Shown here piece after piece: positions 36,221 to 47,049 of a stretch of 64,000 nt of DNA (positions are counted from its first letter, which is position 1; every line of letters starts with the position of its first letter). Source of the DNA: Nigrospora sphaerica (taxonomy: Eukaryota; Ascomycota; Sordariomycetes; Amphisphaeriales; Apiosporaceae); NCBI GenBank assembly GCA_018287875.1, contig JAGVVL010000025.1:620001-684000 (forward strand), given 5' to 3'. A model generated the notes under the pieces. It was not told where the DNA came from, ran no database searches, and saw only the letters and a program-made list of their open reading frames with translations. The position numbers were made by a program, and so were the translations under genes.

Positions 36221-36237
36221 TGTGTGTGTGTGTGTGT
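36221..36237. repeat. (TG)8 microsatellite
   Basis: Eight TG units followed by TTTGCCTCTGTGGGTGTGGG, in non-coding DNA. Confidence 0.85.
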
Positions 36238-38435
36238 TTGCCTCTGTGGGTGTGGGTGTATGTGTGTGGACGGGTGCCTGAGACTCTCGCTTCTTATCTA
36301 TCAGTTGAACGGTTGGCTCAATACCCACGACGAATCCAAGCTTGGTTCCCCTCGCTGTCAAAGCGTGGTCGCAAGTGGGCGTATCTTTAGACTCTGGAAA
36401 TCGTCGCAATACACGCGCGCATGGAGGGCTCGTTGTGCCCCCCTTCCCCAAAAGGGCGAAACGTTACGAGGCCCTGGCTTTTGCTCCGCCACACTCCAAA
36501 CGGTCTGCCGCGTCCGATACACGTACAGGGGAGGGCTGGCTGGCAGGCATCCGCCCCGAACGTGCATCCGACAACCCAAAATTCGGTCACCAGCGAGCAT
36601 GATGCCCTCTGTTGGCCTACGTAGTAAGTAGCAATAGTAGCAGCCATGCATGCGGGCGTCTGCTCCTTGAAAAAGGGAGGTACTGCGCGTGTACCCGGCT
36701 AAGCGCAGCAGGCTCCCATACCCAGGAGCCTGATACTATGTACACAGACACAAAATCCCCATAGGTTGGCAGCCCGCTGGTTCCGGGACGGTTTGGGGCA
36801 CGCTGCCGCCCTCAGCTGCTGTGCGGGAGTGCCTGGTGGCGAATGTGGGCAGACAAGCATTGGAAGGCAGCACCTGCGACTCCCTGGGCGTGTCAGTGCT
36901 GTATACCCGTCTATCAGTATGTCGTGGTGTGCTTGACTGCCCAGCAAGGCTATGATTTGACCCGTCTTTGCACATCCGACGCGGTGATAGCAGTGAGGGA
37001 CGGGCGTCACTGACGTCCACGAGGTCGGATCTATTGTCCGTGTGGCTCGCCGGCTCGCCGCAAAATACTTCTATTATTCCCCTCTCCCATCCGGGGAAAC
37101 GCCCAGAAGGACAAGCTGTTGGCCGGCTTGACGAACACGATGGTGGACGGCGGGCTTGGCTGAGATACGAAGGAGGCGAGGCGTCGGCCTTATCTCGTGT
37201 GTGTATCCGCCATCCACAATCACGAACACACTCACATATGCATACACATGCGCGTATGAGAGAGAAAAAGCCGCGATACGGTAGAACGTGTCCGAACTCG
37301 AGAAGCTGTCGCGGGGTGGGCACGCAGAGAAACCCTAGCCGGGAGCCGACACCACCTCCTGGCTCGCCGTCCGAAGCTTGTATTCGTTTTGGGAGAGTCA
37401 TGGAGCCGTCCCGTTGCCCCATCGCACAGCCGTGGCAGACACGGGACAGTAGGAGAATCCGACGTGTAAAACGTGCCAGGAGCACGCCCTGCTACGAGCA
37501 CGATGACAGCACACACAAACACGCCGCCCGTAGCCACCCACGAACCTCTCACCCCCCCCTCCCTTCCCCGTCTACCCGTGCAAGCTCGCCCTGTCCGCCG
37601 TCTATTTTTGCAAATCTTGAATCAACGAACTTCACTAGGTCCCTTTCCGGACGGGCAGGGCCATGGAAGACGGTGGGGAAACCGGCAGAGCTGACACTTG
37701 GTATGCACCCAGTTCTCGGCGCCGAGTCTTCCTACTGGTAGGGGAGAGGCTGTAGCATCGTATATGCTGCTGCGTGCACACGCATATGGGTGTGAGTGCC
37801 AGCCAACCTTGCCAGCGATATCTTCCTAATTCTCGCCAATACTATACCCTTCAAGTCATATTCGTCCACACACACTCACACCTCCTTGGCTCAATGCCAA
37901 CCCCAACCATCAAGGTTTTTGCCTGGTCCGGCCTTGCTCACCCGCACCTCACCCAAGACACTTGGAGAGTGGGCAGAAAAGGATTAGCATACGGGGCTGC
38001 TAGCCACCCAGCAATTGCCAGCCCCCGATCGATGCGCGGCTTCCACCTCACCACGCTTTCTATCTTTCTCTCTTTCTCTCTGTCTATCGCCCCCCTCTCC
38101 CTCTTCCTGTTTCTGGGTGTCCCGCCACCGCGCGCCGGCAACTTGGGGAGGTTTCCACGACCCCACCGCCGGCCAAGCGAGCCCAGGTGCGAAACTCACC
38201 TACATTTCGTTGTCAATGCGACGGGCGGCCCTCGCATCCGCCCGAAGGCCCGCCCACCATGCCAGCCCTGCCAGCCCATGTTCGGGCGTTCCTCTAGTTT
38301 GTCATCCGAATCCCCATTTTTTTGGTGGCCGGCGTATCCTATCGATTACGGCCCGTCCTATGCAGGTACCGGCGCCTCTCGCTGGTCTCCCTAGCACGAT
38401 GACGGGTGTTTTGTAGAGGAGGGCGGAAGCGGAAC

Positions 38436-38460
38436 GCCAGCCAGCCAGCCAGCCAGCCAG
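38436..38460. repeat. (CAGC)6 tetranucleotide repeat
   Basis: Six tandem CCAG/CAGC units in the non-coding interval. Confidence 0.9.
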
Positions 38461-40971
38461 TGTTTACCCATGTGTGCGTGCGTGCGCGTCCCCCCGGGTG
38501 CCACGGTTGTGTATGTGTGTGTGTGTTTCTGCCGATGGGCCCCGGTCACCACCCATCCAGATGATGACGATATCCATCCCCATTCGTGATGGGGCCATCC
38601 ATCTTTTTTTCCCTTCCTCCGCGTCGTCCAGGGCCTTGGCTTTCCCTGGGATGGGAAAGAGTGTGTGGGTACGGGCTTGCGCGCCGACCGTGTGGCCGAC
38701 ATGACTTCTGCCTGCCCGCTATGCCTTTCCTGGCCCGTCTGTGTCTTTGTCCACCCTGGCGCCTGAATCGCGCCATTGGTTGGTGCCTAGGGGGAATGGC
38801 TCGATTGAGGGGGCGTGGGTGGCAGAACCGCCTTCGCCTGTTTTTGGGCTCGCGCAAATCCGGCCGGCTGCGATTGCTAAGCGGGCCATAGTGGCAGATT
38901 GGAAAGCCAGGGCCCGCAACGACGGCGGGCCACGCCAACCGCGAACCGATAGTTCGAGAAGCTTTCCGCCAGTGAGGAGTAGTTGGCCGTTGACCATGTT
39001 TTCCGCCAGGGAGAGCGCCGTGGGATCGGACACCAGGAACAGCATCCGTGGAAGTTCCAGACCGCTCCGAAATGAACCCCCCACTCAACTTATGCCCCTC
39101 CAATTTTCTGACTCTCTGGCTACAGTCGCGTCGTCGAGTCTTTGCTGCTGTCCTGGTGTTGACACATGTGGATGCCGCGCATACTGTGTGCTATGTTGCC
39201 CGAGTGCACAAGGGAGAGGGTTTACGTATCTGCATCCGTACACAGTATCGGCATCTACCGCATTATGGGGGCCGCGCAGAAAGGCTTGTGTGCGTGCCCA
39301 ATGTTCATGCAGCCAACTTGGACGATGAGACCAACGAATAGGCCCCCAAGCAGCCCTCGGAGCAGGGGAGCAGGGGCAGGGTTCAAGCCTGGCGGGGGAC
39401 CGCCCCGGTTGCTACGCTTGCTGTACACAGTACCGCAGCCTACCGCAACCTCCCGTAAAACTTTCGTGTCTGCACTCTGGGGACTCGTGCATCCCGATCA
39501 AGCCCGTGTGCCGATCCTCCCAGGCAACCTCGGCGAAGCGTGGATCGCCCGGCGGGTACAAGAGGCAGGTATTCATCCGAGACCGCGGTCGGAAGAGCAG
39601 TGGTGCCTACTGGGCTACACAGTATAGCGTACGCATATATGAGGCGGTGGGTGGTTTACAGCGGAGCCGGCCGCCGGAATCCCCATCTATCATCTCTTCT
39701 TCGGAGCCCCAATGTGACGTTGAATCTTGATGGGCGTCCGTGGCTTCTGATGGGAAAAGGTTGGCCGCGCTTGGGGCGACGGGCGGCGTCCCTTCTGTGC
39801 CCCAGCAAAGCGGCTGTATGCTGTCACGAGAACCCAAAGTCTTCGGCGAACCTACACAATGGGTGAAACGAAGGTTGGCCATGATTCAGCGGCGTATCAC
39901 GCGGCAGCTACCTTAACCAACTCTCTGGCCCGAGCCTCTCTTTTGGCAGGGGAGAAGACGACCAAAACGAAATGCCTCCCCACCCTCCCTACCTTCTACC
40001 TTCTACCGGCTCTGGTGCCAAGGTCAGGTAGTTGATTCTACCGCCGGCTGGCATGTCTCCACGGCGTTTCCCCCGGATGCTCACGACTCGGGACGACGTA
40101 TGCGAGCCGGTAAACCTACCTAACCTCACACTGCCTATCCGTCTACTGCCCACTCCGCATCATCTCGCTCCGCTACCTCAGCATCCGTCAGCCGAGTATG
40201 CAATGCCCACGAACGACGCTGTCCTGGTTGCTCGCGCCGGTCCCGCTGGCGGCCGTCATCTTGCACTTCCACGTCCGCTGGCAGCCCGCAATCCAATATA
40301 CGCACCGAGACCGCGCCCATCATATGCACCTGTCTCTGTGGCAGTCTGTATCTCGCGGAACCTTGATGCCCATCTGCACCAGTGACCGGCGGGTGCTCTA
40401 GGTTGTTGCTGACGTTAGCCGTTTATCGTGCTGATCGACCTCGCCCGTCGCCGAACGAGACATCGTGCTTGGAGGGCCGGCGCCGAGCTTTTATTTCGGG
40501 GCTGCGCCCTGTCCTCCTGCATAGAGGTCGACATGAATCTCCTTGCTTGGCGTGGGAGGGGCCAATGCATAGCTTTCGCTGCCAGTCTTTTCACCACCAC
40601 GGCGGTCGGCAGGAGGCCGTTCACACCTCAGCCTGCCGATATGCCGGCAGAAAGGTAGACAAGGCCTCCGTCAGCATGTACAGGCACGAGGTACGCTCCA
40701 CGATCATGCCGCACGTGGCAGACTCCTGATGGTGAAATAAGCACCTTATAGGCAGTGCTGATTTTGGCACTTACTGGGGCTGGCGCTCTGCCTCTATGTA
40801 CAGGCTCCATTGGCTTTGTTGCGATGTGCCGTCTACTGACCGTGAAATCGAGTATTCGGGCTAATATGTTGGCCTGTATGTCCCGCGGTCTACTCCATAC
40901 CCGGTACAAAGTTTTCACTGTTTTAGCATGGCCATTCCGTCTGCCGCGGCTTGTGTGTCTTCATTAAACAA

Positions 40972-41003
40972 CCCCCCCCCCCCCCAAAACAAAAATAAAA
41001 AAA
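40972..41003. repeat. C14 run followed by A-rich tail
   Basis: Fourteen C residues (40972-40985) run into AAAACAAAAATAAAAAAAC. The sharp base change marks the start of an AT-richer patch. It could be a sequencing-difficult homopolymer or a relic of a retroposed tail. Confidence 0.8.
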
Positions 41004-41398
41004 CTCGGCATTTGGCCAACGCTGAATGACCTGGGTATCTTGTGAAGTTTACTGGCAAGAGCAATATTACCTAGATAGTTGGGTCTGGAGCCCAGGCCTT
41101 ACAATGCAGTAAACAATAGTTCATTGCCGCCACGTGCTACGAGACAGTCTGCGCGCCAATTTACACAGGCCCCTGCGGCTCAACTAAGCTGGCAACGATA
41201 TGAAACATGTTCGGCAACTGTTCATCGTAGTCTGGGAGAGCGGTAGTCCGCAAGGCCAGCCACGAAGAGTCTGGACACCATTGCCTATGTCTGACACACT
41301 CAGCCTCCGTCTGATAGTTGTCTCGGTAGTGACTGTGGTGCCAGTGAAGCCCTCATCTGGAGTGGCCGGCACTCGCCCGCTCCCAGGAGCAACCGGTG

Positions 41399-42394
41399 CT
41401 AATCGCCGTGCCTCGCGCACAGAAGCTTCAGCATCTCGGTCACTTGCTGCGCAACGAACCCGGGATTGTCACGCTGTATGAAGTGCCCACATCCGGGTGC
41501 GAACTGGACGTCCGCGCCCGCAGGATCGTCGTTGTCCGCGATCTTCAGCAACCCAACATTGTACGCGTGCCACGCGGGCTGCACGTAATGTTCCGTCAGC
41601 CCACGAGGCACTAACTTGGCCGACTCCTCGATGAAAGCCTCGGGTTCGTGGCCCACGACCCTGAGCAGCAAGGCCCCACCGCGACCCGCTCCGCGCAGCC
41701 GGGGGCCATCGGAAAGGGGTAGCAAGGATGGAAGCGTGGAGCGGTCGAGATTCTCGGCGTTAGGGGCAGAGGGGTGGAACATCTTCTGCGCAAAGGCCCT
41801 GGCGGCGCGCAACTGCTCTAGGGTGCACTCGGGCGGCGGGTTGTCCTGGCTGAAGTCCTTCTCATCGGGATAGAGGGAGACGAAGTCCGAGTTGGCCATG
41901 TTGGAATCGAGAAGCAGCATGGCCGACAGGGTTCCCGGATGGTGCTCGCAGAAGAGCCGGGCCAGTGGTACGCCGATGCTTTGGGCCACGAAGAACAGCT
42001 TCACGGCCCGGAACCGAGCGAGATTGTGGGTTTTGACGACATCGATGAAGGCGCCGAGGTCTTTCACGGCGTCGAGCATGTCGTGGGGGAAGGGCTTCGC
42101 TCCGCCCGTGGGCTGGGAGAGACCCTGGCCATAGCGGTCGTACGTGGTGGTGAAGATGCCATGTCCGGCTGAGGTCTTCTCCAAGGTTTCGACATGATTC
42201 CGCATCGCATCGAGGCACGGTTGCCAGAAGGCCTGGGGCAAGCCGAGTCCATTGACGAAAACAATCAATACGGCATCTTGCTGGTCGTCGGCTGAGGTGA
42301 CCAGCTCGGTGAAGGTGTACTTGATAGGGCAGTCGAGTTGGGTGGGTATTACTAGGGACTCCAAATTTGGTATCTCGGGCGGGTTAAACGCCAT
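41399..42394 (-). CDS. Alpha/beta hydrolase-fold protein
   Basis: Single-exon gene of 331 aa. Fold markers are VLIVFVNGLGLPQAFW (oxyanion-hole strand, about 42-57), TYDRYGQGLSQP (84-95, the YDRxGxGxS motif of this superfamily), and the nucleophile elbow VAQSIGVPLARLF with Ser139. This elbow has Ala where the first Gly of GxSxG usually sits. His304 in GCGHFIQRDNPGFV is the catalytic His, and an Asp between them (not assigned) would complete the triad. There is no signal peptide or membrane helix, so it is probably cytosolic. Substrate cannot be told from sequence; esterase, lipase and epoxide-hydrolase branches share these motifs. Divergent from the SprT-like gene, 692 bp away. Confidence 0.87.
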   Translation of the reverse strand: MAFNPPEIPNLESLVIPTQLDCPIKYTFTELVTSADDQQDAVLIVFVNGLGLPQAFWQPCLDAMRNHVETLEKTSAGHGIFTTTYDRYGQGLSQPTGGAKPFPHDMLDAVKDLGAFIDVVKTHNLARFRAVKLFFVAQSIGVPLARLFCEHHPGTLSAMLLLDSNMANSDFVSLYPDEKDFSQDNPPPECTLEQLRAARAFAQKMFHPSAPNAENLDRSTLPSLLPLSDGPRLRGAGRGGALLLRVVGHEPEAFIEESAKLVPRGLTEHYVQPAWHAYNVGLLKIADNDDPAGADVQFAPGCGHFIQRDNPGFVAQQVTEMLKLLCARHGD

Positions 42395-43086
42395 ACTGGA
42401 TGAGCGGATGGAGAGGTACGTCTATCGTGCGTTCATATGTCCTCTTTTCCACCGAGATGATGCGCATACAACGAACGATCTGGGCTGGTGAGGGGGTGAA
42501 GTGTAAGCAGCACCTCGTAAGCTCAAGAGCGAGCTGTTCCTATGCTGTGTTGGTTGCGTGAGACGGGACACGACCCACCCAACAGTAACACACGCAATTC
42601 AACGCGTCGCATCGTATGACGGATCCAGCCAAGTGCCCTCCTTAGCTTCATCGTCTCGTAGCGCTGGCAGACTGAACAGCATGGCGGGGTCCAGAAGCAA
42701 GGGTCTAACATGCGTATATGTACCGCACTTGGAGTTGTACACTTGTCAGCTGCGCGTTTCGCAGCATTCCGCAACAAAATGAGGGCAGGCTGTCCCAAGT
42801 CTTCATGCCAGTCTGAAGCGTTGGAGACCAAGTGGGAAACACTGGGGGCTGTGATTGGTGGAACGCTTGCCTGTACCCGTAGGTTTTAGCCTTGCCCCCC
42901 ACTCAAACGTGTCTGGAGTCGACTGGACTGGCCGTCACTCGGCCAACCCCGCTTTCGTCAGGTAAAATGTATTGGAGATAAACAACACACATTCCACGCG
43001 GGCTACTCGATGTTCTGCTCGCCCAACTCCATCCGACCTCCTTACCACCCGGTACAGATCCTTCCCAGCATCGTTTAGACGCGGCA
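42395..43086. promoter_or_regulatory. Bidirectional promoter region, hydrolase and SprT-like gene
   Basis: Divergent interval with no coding frame I can support. The promoter role follows only from gene orientation; I see no distinctive operator. Confidence 0.4.
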
Positions 43087-45297
43087 ATGGCTCCGACACC
43101 ATACACTCTCAGCAGCGATGACGAACTCCCGAGCGTGGACGTCATCGCCCGGCGCATCACATCCAAGTCCATGCAACCGGCTGCTGGCGACCTCGTCAAA
43201 GAGAATGCCCCGCCACGAACTCTGAAGGCCAAAAAGATGACCGATCCGACAGCCCCGGACTCGGCTTCCAAGCCCACCCCGCTGCGGCGAAGAAAGCTGG
43301 GCAACTCCCAAGCTATGGATAGTTCGCTTTTCCAGAAATGGAGCGACATCGAGCCTTCAAAGAAAGAGAAGCGGGCGGGGCTCGCATCCAAGCTGAGAAC
43401 GTCTCGGATGCGCGCCACGGAACCGGGGTCAAGCTCCCAAGAGCCTTCCGAGGTCTCATTTGGCAGCATATCGGCTGGCATCTCTTTGCCCGAGAGTGAC
43501 AGCGATGATATCACTTTCGTCCGCCGCAACCGCACTTCGCCACGCAAACTCAGCCAGAGGCTCCGAGAATCCAAACCTGTCGCGCCTATATCCTTATCAA
43601 GCTCCGACGACGACGACGACGACGACGACGACGATAGCGACTCGAGCGAGTCGGAGGAGGTGACCAAGCTCTCTGTATTGCAAGCAAAGGCCTCAGAAGG
43701 ATCGGGAAACGAAAACGACTTGAGCGAATCGGACCAGTTGACCGAGCCCTCCGGATTGCAAACAAAGGCCTCGGAAGCATCTGAGAATGATGATGACTCG
43801 AGCGAGTCTGACGAGATGACCGAGCCCTCTGAATTACAAACGAAACCCTCGGAAGCATCGGAGGACGATGACTCCGAATTCGTGACGGCTCTGTCTCTGG
43901 ACACGGAGTCAGACTGGTCATCCGGCCCGGATGACGTCCCGATATCCCGCACGTCAAAACGTCAGAGCGACCGGCAACCCAAGAAAGAGACGCGCACGAG
44001 GCGGTCTTTGGGCGGACGTTGCCACGCGGCCATAGATTTGGAGGAACCGAAACCTGTGCCGGAAACATCTCCAAGCAAGGGCCGTCAACAAGCAGACCGA
44101 GCACCGAAAGACAAGGCCGAACTGGAGGATGCCTTCAAGAAACTGCAAATCTTTGCAGATGACGTGGACGATAGCCCCGCCGACAAAGAGCGGCAGAAAC
44201 GCATCCTAAGACCGCTTACGCCAACAAAGGCCCTCGCGCCGTCGCCAGCAAAGGGCATCGCGATTCCCGAATCCCCATGGAAACCCGAAGAAAGTGAATT
44301 CTGGGACCCCGAAGTACAGAACCAATGGATTGACAAGCACTCGCCCTCCAAGCCCCCAAGCCCCAAGAAGATGATCATCCCGGACGACAACGTCAACACC
44401 AAGGCGGCCATGAAGCTCAAGTACGGGACCAGCCCGGAGAAGAAGAATGCCAAGAAGGCCTTCGAGGCGCGCAAGGACGCGATGGCCCAGGAGTTCCTCG
44501 CCGAGCTCGACGAACGCATCACATCGGGCCAGCTGGCGCAGCTGGCGGCCTCGACGGGCGGCGTCCGCATCCAGTGGTCGACAACGCTCCAGTCGACAGC
44601 GGGGCGCGCGCACTGGAAGTGCAAGGAAAAGACGGTGACGGCCGAGGAGCCCGACGGCTCGCTGCGGACGGTCAAGGAGCGGCAGCACACGGCGCACATC
44701 GAGCTGGCCGCCAAGGTGCTCACCAACGAGCACGACCTCCTCAACACGGTGGCGCACGAGTTCTGCCACCTGGCCACCTTCATGCTGGACGGGCGGCCCA
44801 AGTTCGCGCACGGCGCCGAGTTCAAGGTCTGGGGCCGCAAGTGCGTGGCTGCCTTCGGCGCCCGCGGCATCGACGTCACCACCAAGCACAACTACGAGAT
44901 CGAGTACAAGTACATCTGGCGCTGCGCCGACTGCACCACCGAGGTGCACCGCCACTCCAAGAGCGTCGACCCGGCCCGCCACCGCTGCGGCCGTTGCCGC
45001 GGCCCGCTCGAGCAGGTCAAGCCCGTGCCCCGTGGCGCCGGCAAGGCGGGCGCCGGCGCCGCCGGCGCGCCCGGCGCCCGCAAGAAGACGGCCTACCAGG
45101 AGTTCGTTGGCCAGGAGATGAAGGCCATCAAGGCCGAGGGCAAGGCCCTCCCCTTCAAGGACATGATGGCCCTCATCTCGACGCGCTGGAAGGCCCACCA
45201 GCTTGCGGCCAAGGCGGCCCCCGCCGCCGGAGCTGAGGCCGCCTCCGAAGTGGCCGAAAGGCTCGAGGAAATCGTCATCGAGGATCTTTCGACCTGA
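43087..45297 (+). CDS. SprT-like zinc metalloprotease with acidic N-terminus and HMG-box tail (GCNA/ACRC-like)
   Basis: Single-exon, 736 aa. The long disordered acidic N-terminal half carries ten consecutive Asp (174-183) and three tandem 26-residue acidic repeats (186-263). The SprT-like domain follows: zinc-binding HEFCH at 557-561, a third likely ligand His575 (KFAHGAEF), then a zinc ribbon with Cys613, Cys616, Cys634 and Cys637. A C-terminal HMG-box-like segment (about 665-706, KKTAYQEFVGQEMKAI) and a final SUMO-interaction-like EIVIED motif complete it. This order matches GCNA proteins, which act in the nucleus on SUMO-marked DNA-protein crosslinks; the role here is inferred. Third-position GC rises sharply from about 44.4 kb, where the conserved half begins. 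Confidence 0.93.
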   Translation: MAPTPYTLSSDDELPSVDVIARRITSKSMQPAAGDLVKENAPPRTLKAKKMTDPTAPDSASKPTPLRRRKLGNSQAMDSSLFQKWSDIEPSKKEKRAGLASKLRTSRMRATEPGSSSQEPSEVSFGSISAGISLPESDSDDITFVRRNRTSPRKLSQRLRESKPVAPISLSSSDDDDDDDDDDSDSSESEEVTKLSVLQAKASEGSGNENDLSESDQLTEPSGLQTKASEASENDDDSSESDEMTEPSELQTKPSEASEDDDSEFVTALSLDTESDWSSGPDDVPISRTSKRQSDRQPKKETRTRRSLGGRCHAAIDLEEPKPVPETSPSKGRQQADRAPKDKAELEDAFKKLQIFADDVDDSPADKERQKRILRPLTPTKALAPSPAKGIAIPESPWKPEESEFWDPEVQNQWIDKHSPSKPPSPKKMIIPDDNVNTKAAMKLKYGTSPEKKNAKKAFEARKDAMAQEFLAELDERITSGQLAQLAASTGGVRIQWSTTLQSTAGRAHWKCKEKTVTAEEPDGSLRTVKERQHTAHIELAAKVLTNEHDLLNTVAHEFCHLATFMLDGRPKFAHGAEFKVWGRKCVAAFGARGIDVTTKHNYEIEYKYIWRCADCTTEVHRHSKSVDPARHRCGRCRGPLEQVKPVPRGAGKAGAGAAGAPGARKKTAYQEFVGQEMKAIKAEGKALPFKDMMALISTRWKAHQLAAKAAPAAGAEAASEVAERLEEIVIEDLST
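43606..43635 (+). repeat. Coding GAC repeat (Asp10)
   Basis: Nine GAC codons and one GAT encode Asp174-183 of the SprT-like protein. Confidence 0.95.
43642..43875 (+). repeat. Three tandem 78-bp coding repeats
   Basis: Three head-to-tail units of exactly 78 bp (43642-43719, 43720-43797, 43798-43875) each encode 26 residues on the plan SESD-x-x-TEPS-x-LQTKASEASE plus acids. Units 2 and 3 are closest; unit 1 has diverged most. In frame with the SprT-like protein. Confidence 0.93.
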
Positions 45298-46072
45298 TCT
45301 GGAAAAGGGTGAGTCGACTGCGCCACGTACGCCAACCGGAGCAGATTTATTCGACCATCAACGCCTGCTCCTCGCCGTAGAGGGATATGGCCTCGGTAGG
45401 CCAGCTATACACTTTATATTGTTTGGATTGACCTCGTGGATGATACCCTATTTTCCTAAAACGGTTAAAGGATGGGTGCGATTAGAATCGGGGCGAATTT
45501 GGTAGACATGAAATAGCATCAGCAGCTGCCTTGACGCGGCCTTATGACCAACCCTTGTTTCACTGTCTAAGTACCCATGGCTTTCCGCGTATCCCTCATT
45601 CACCTCACATGCACCACGAACGAATACCTAAGGTGGGACATTGCGACTTGGTCATGATGGTGGGCTGGATCGACTACAACAGAAAACCATGGCCTCATGG
45701 CGAATATCCCCCCTTTAGGTGCACCAGCCCGAGGGAGATTTGTTTCCGGCAAGATCTTTGCGAGATTCGTCGAGATCCAACCGCACCGTACCAACACCTC
45801 ATGGTATCACTTCGTTCACTGATCGTCATCATAAAAACAAGCAAAGTGCGCAAGAGACGCAACGCCTGGGTCCAATTGCCGAGGCGACAACCGATCGTAG
45901 CGCACGCCGGACAGATCACCGCCCACGCACTACGGCCCCCGCCACCCGTACGCATGGTATGCGTATCCCGAAGCTGTTTCTTCTTCTTTTTTTTCCTCAT
46001 GACGTCGAGGGGCGCCGTTAGTAAAGGGGGGGGCTGCTGTGGCGGGGATATCCTCTTTCCTCCCTTCCCCTT
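45298..46072. other. Convergent intergenic region, SprT-like gene to MOG1
   Basis: Contains both 3' ends. No gene and no clear AATAAA seen. Confidence 0.5.
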
Positions 46073-47049
46073 CTAGACCTCCTGGAAGAGGTGCCAGTCC
46101 TTGACCTTGAAGGTCTCCCAGATCTTGGCGGCGTAGTCGACAGCGTCGCCGATGAGCTTGCCCTGGCGGCCGAGCTCGAGGTCGACGTCCTCCTCGTCGT
46201 ACTCGCCCTTGATGTGGGGCACGTTGATGGTAATGAGCAGGTCCGTCTTCTCGCGCTCCAGCCGCACCATGGTGAGGATCATGGCCGTGAAGTCGGGCGA
46301 CGCCGCCGCCCGCGCCTTGTCGTCGTCGCCGCCGCCCTCGCGCCGAGGCGGCTTCGGCGCCATCGTCGCGATCATCGTGTAGGCCGGGATGTCCTGGCTG
46401 GCCGGACTGTCAGCGAAATGAACAGAGCCGAGGAGGGGGTGGTTCAAGGCCTCTGCGCGTGCGTGCGTGCGGGCGCGTGGGCGCGGGCGCGTTGCGCGTC
46501 GGTTCCGTATGCGAGCGCGCCCGTGGGTGTGCGCCGGGGGGGGTGGGAGGAAGGTAAGAGTAAACGAGTAGACGCTATGGGAGGGAGGGGGCAGAGGACG
46601 GCTGTGCACATCGAGGGGCGGAGGGAGGAACATACTCAAGCTTGGAGAAGAGCGTGGGGGTCGTGTTCCAAACCTTGGTGCGCTCGAGGTCGTCGCCCAC
46701 AATGTCCTCGAGGTGCGTCGTCATGGCGCGGCCGTCGATCTCGGGGCCGGAGCCCTTGCCGCCCACGCGCTCGTTGATCTCGAAGATGATGGTGGTGAAG
46801 CCGTTCATGTCGATCCACACCTCCTGGTTGTCGGGCACCTGGCGGATGTCACTGCGCCACGCACCCCACGCGTCAGTTCACACAGCACCCCGACCGCACA
46901 CGCGCCGAACCCGGGCGAACGGGAGGGAAGGGGAGGGGGGGGGAGGATGCGAAGGGGAAAACGCGCGCGCACCTTACGTCGGCAAAGTTGGCGGGCAGGT
47001 CGGCCACCAAGGCGCCGCCAAACAAGGGCACGGTCTTGTACGAAGTCAT
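46073..47049 (-). CDS. MOG1: Ran-binding nuclear import factor Mog1
   Basis: Small nuclear protein that binds Ran GTPase and stimulates nucleotide release, supporting nuclear import. Exons 46973-47049, 46636-46851 and 46073-46406 encode 208 aa (yeast Mog1 is 218). Diagnostic are the start TSYKTVPLFGGALVADLP and the conserved FADVSDIRQVPDNQEVW. Intron 1 (121 nt) must use donor GTGCGC to keep VSDIR in frame, although a better-looking GTAAGG lies 5 nt upstream and would place a stop right after the junction. Intron 2 (229 nt) uses GTATGT and a CTGACAG acceptor, giving KLD-PASQDIPAY. Third codon positions are almost all G or C. Divergent from the HIT gene. Confidence 0.94.

Larger units (their letters stand above)
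34798..41398. other. 6.6 kb interval between FKS1 and the alpha/beta hydrolase
   Basis: No conserved protein is visible. The first ~900 bp are the FKS1 leader and promoter. Beyond that there are simple repeats (GGAA at 35331, TG at 36221, CAGC at 38436, poly-C/A-rich at 40972) and a + strand CT-rich tract at about 38045-38110 with no gene behind it. The last 400 bp (40.97-41.2 kb) are distinctly AT-richer. All open frames are short and overlapping. Confidence 0.5.

Noticed and set aside
44206..45198. A 330-residue - strand frame opposite the SprT-like gene
   Set aside because: Antisense shadow; the + strand carries HEFCH and the zinc ribbon.
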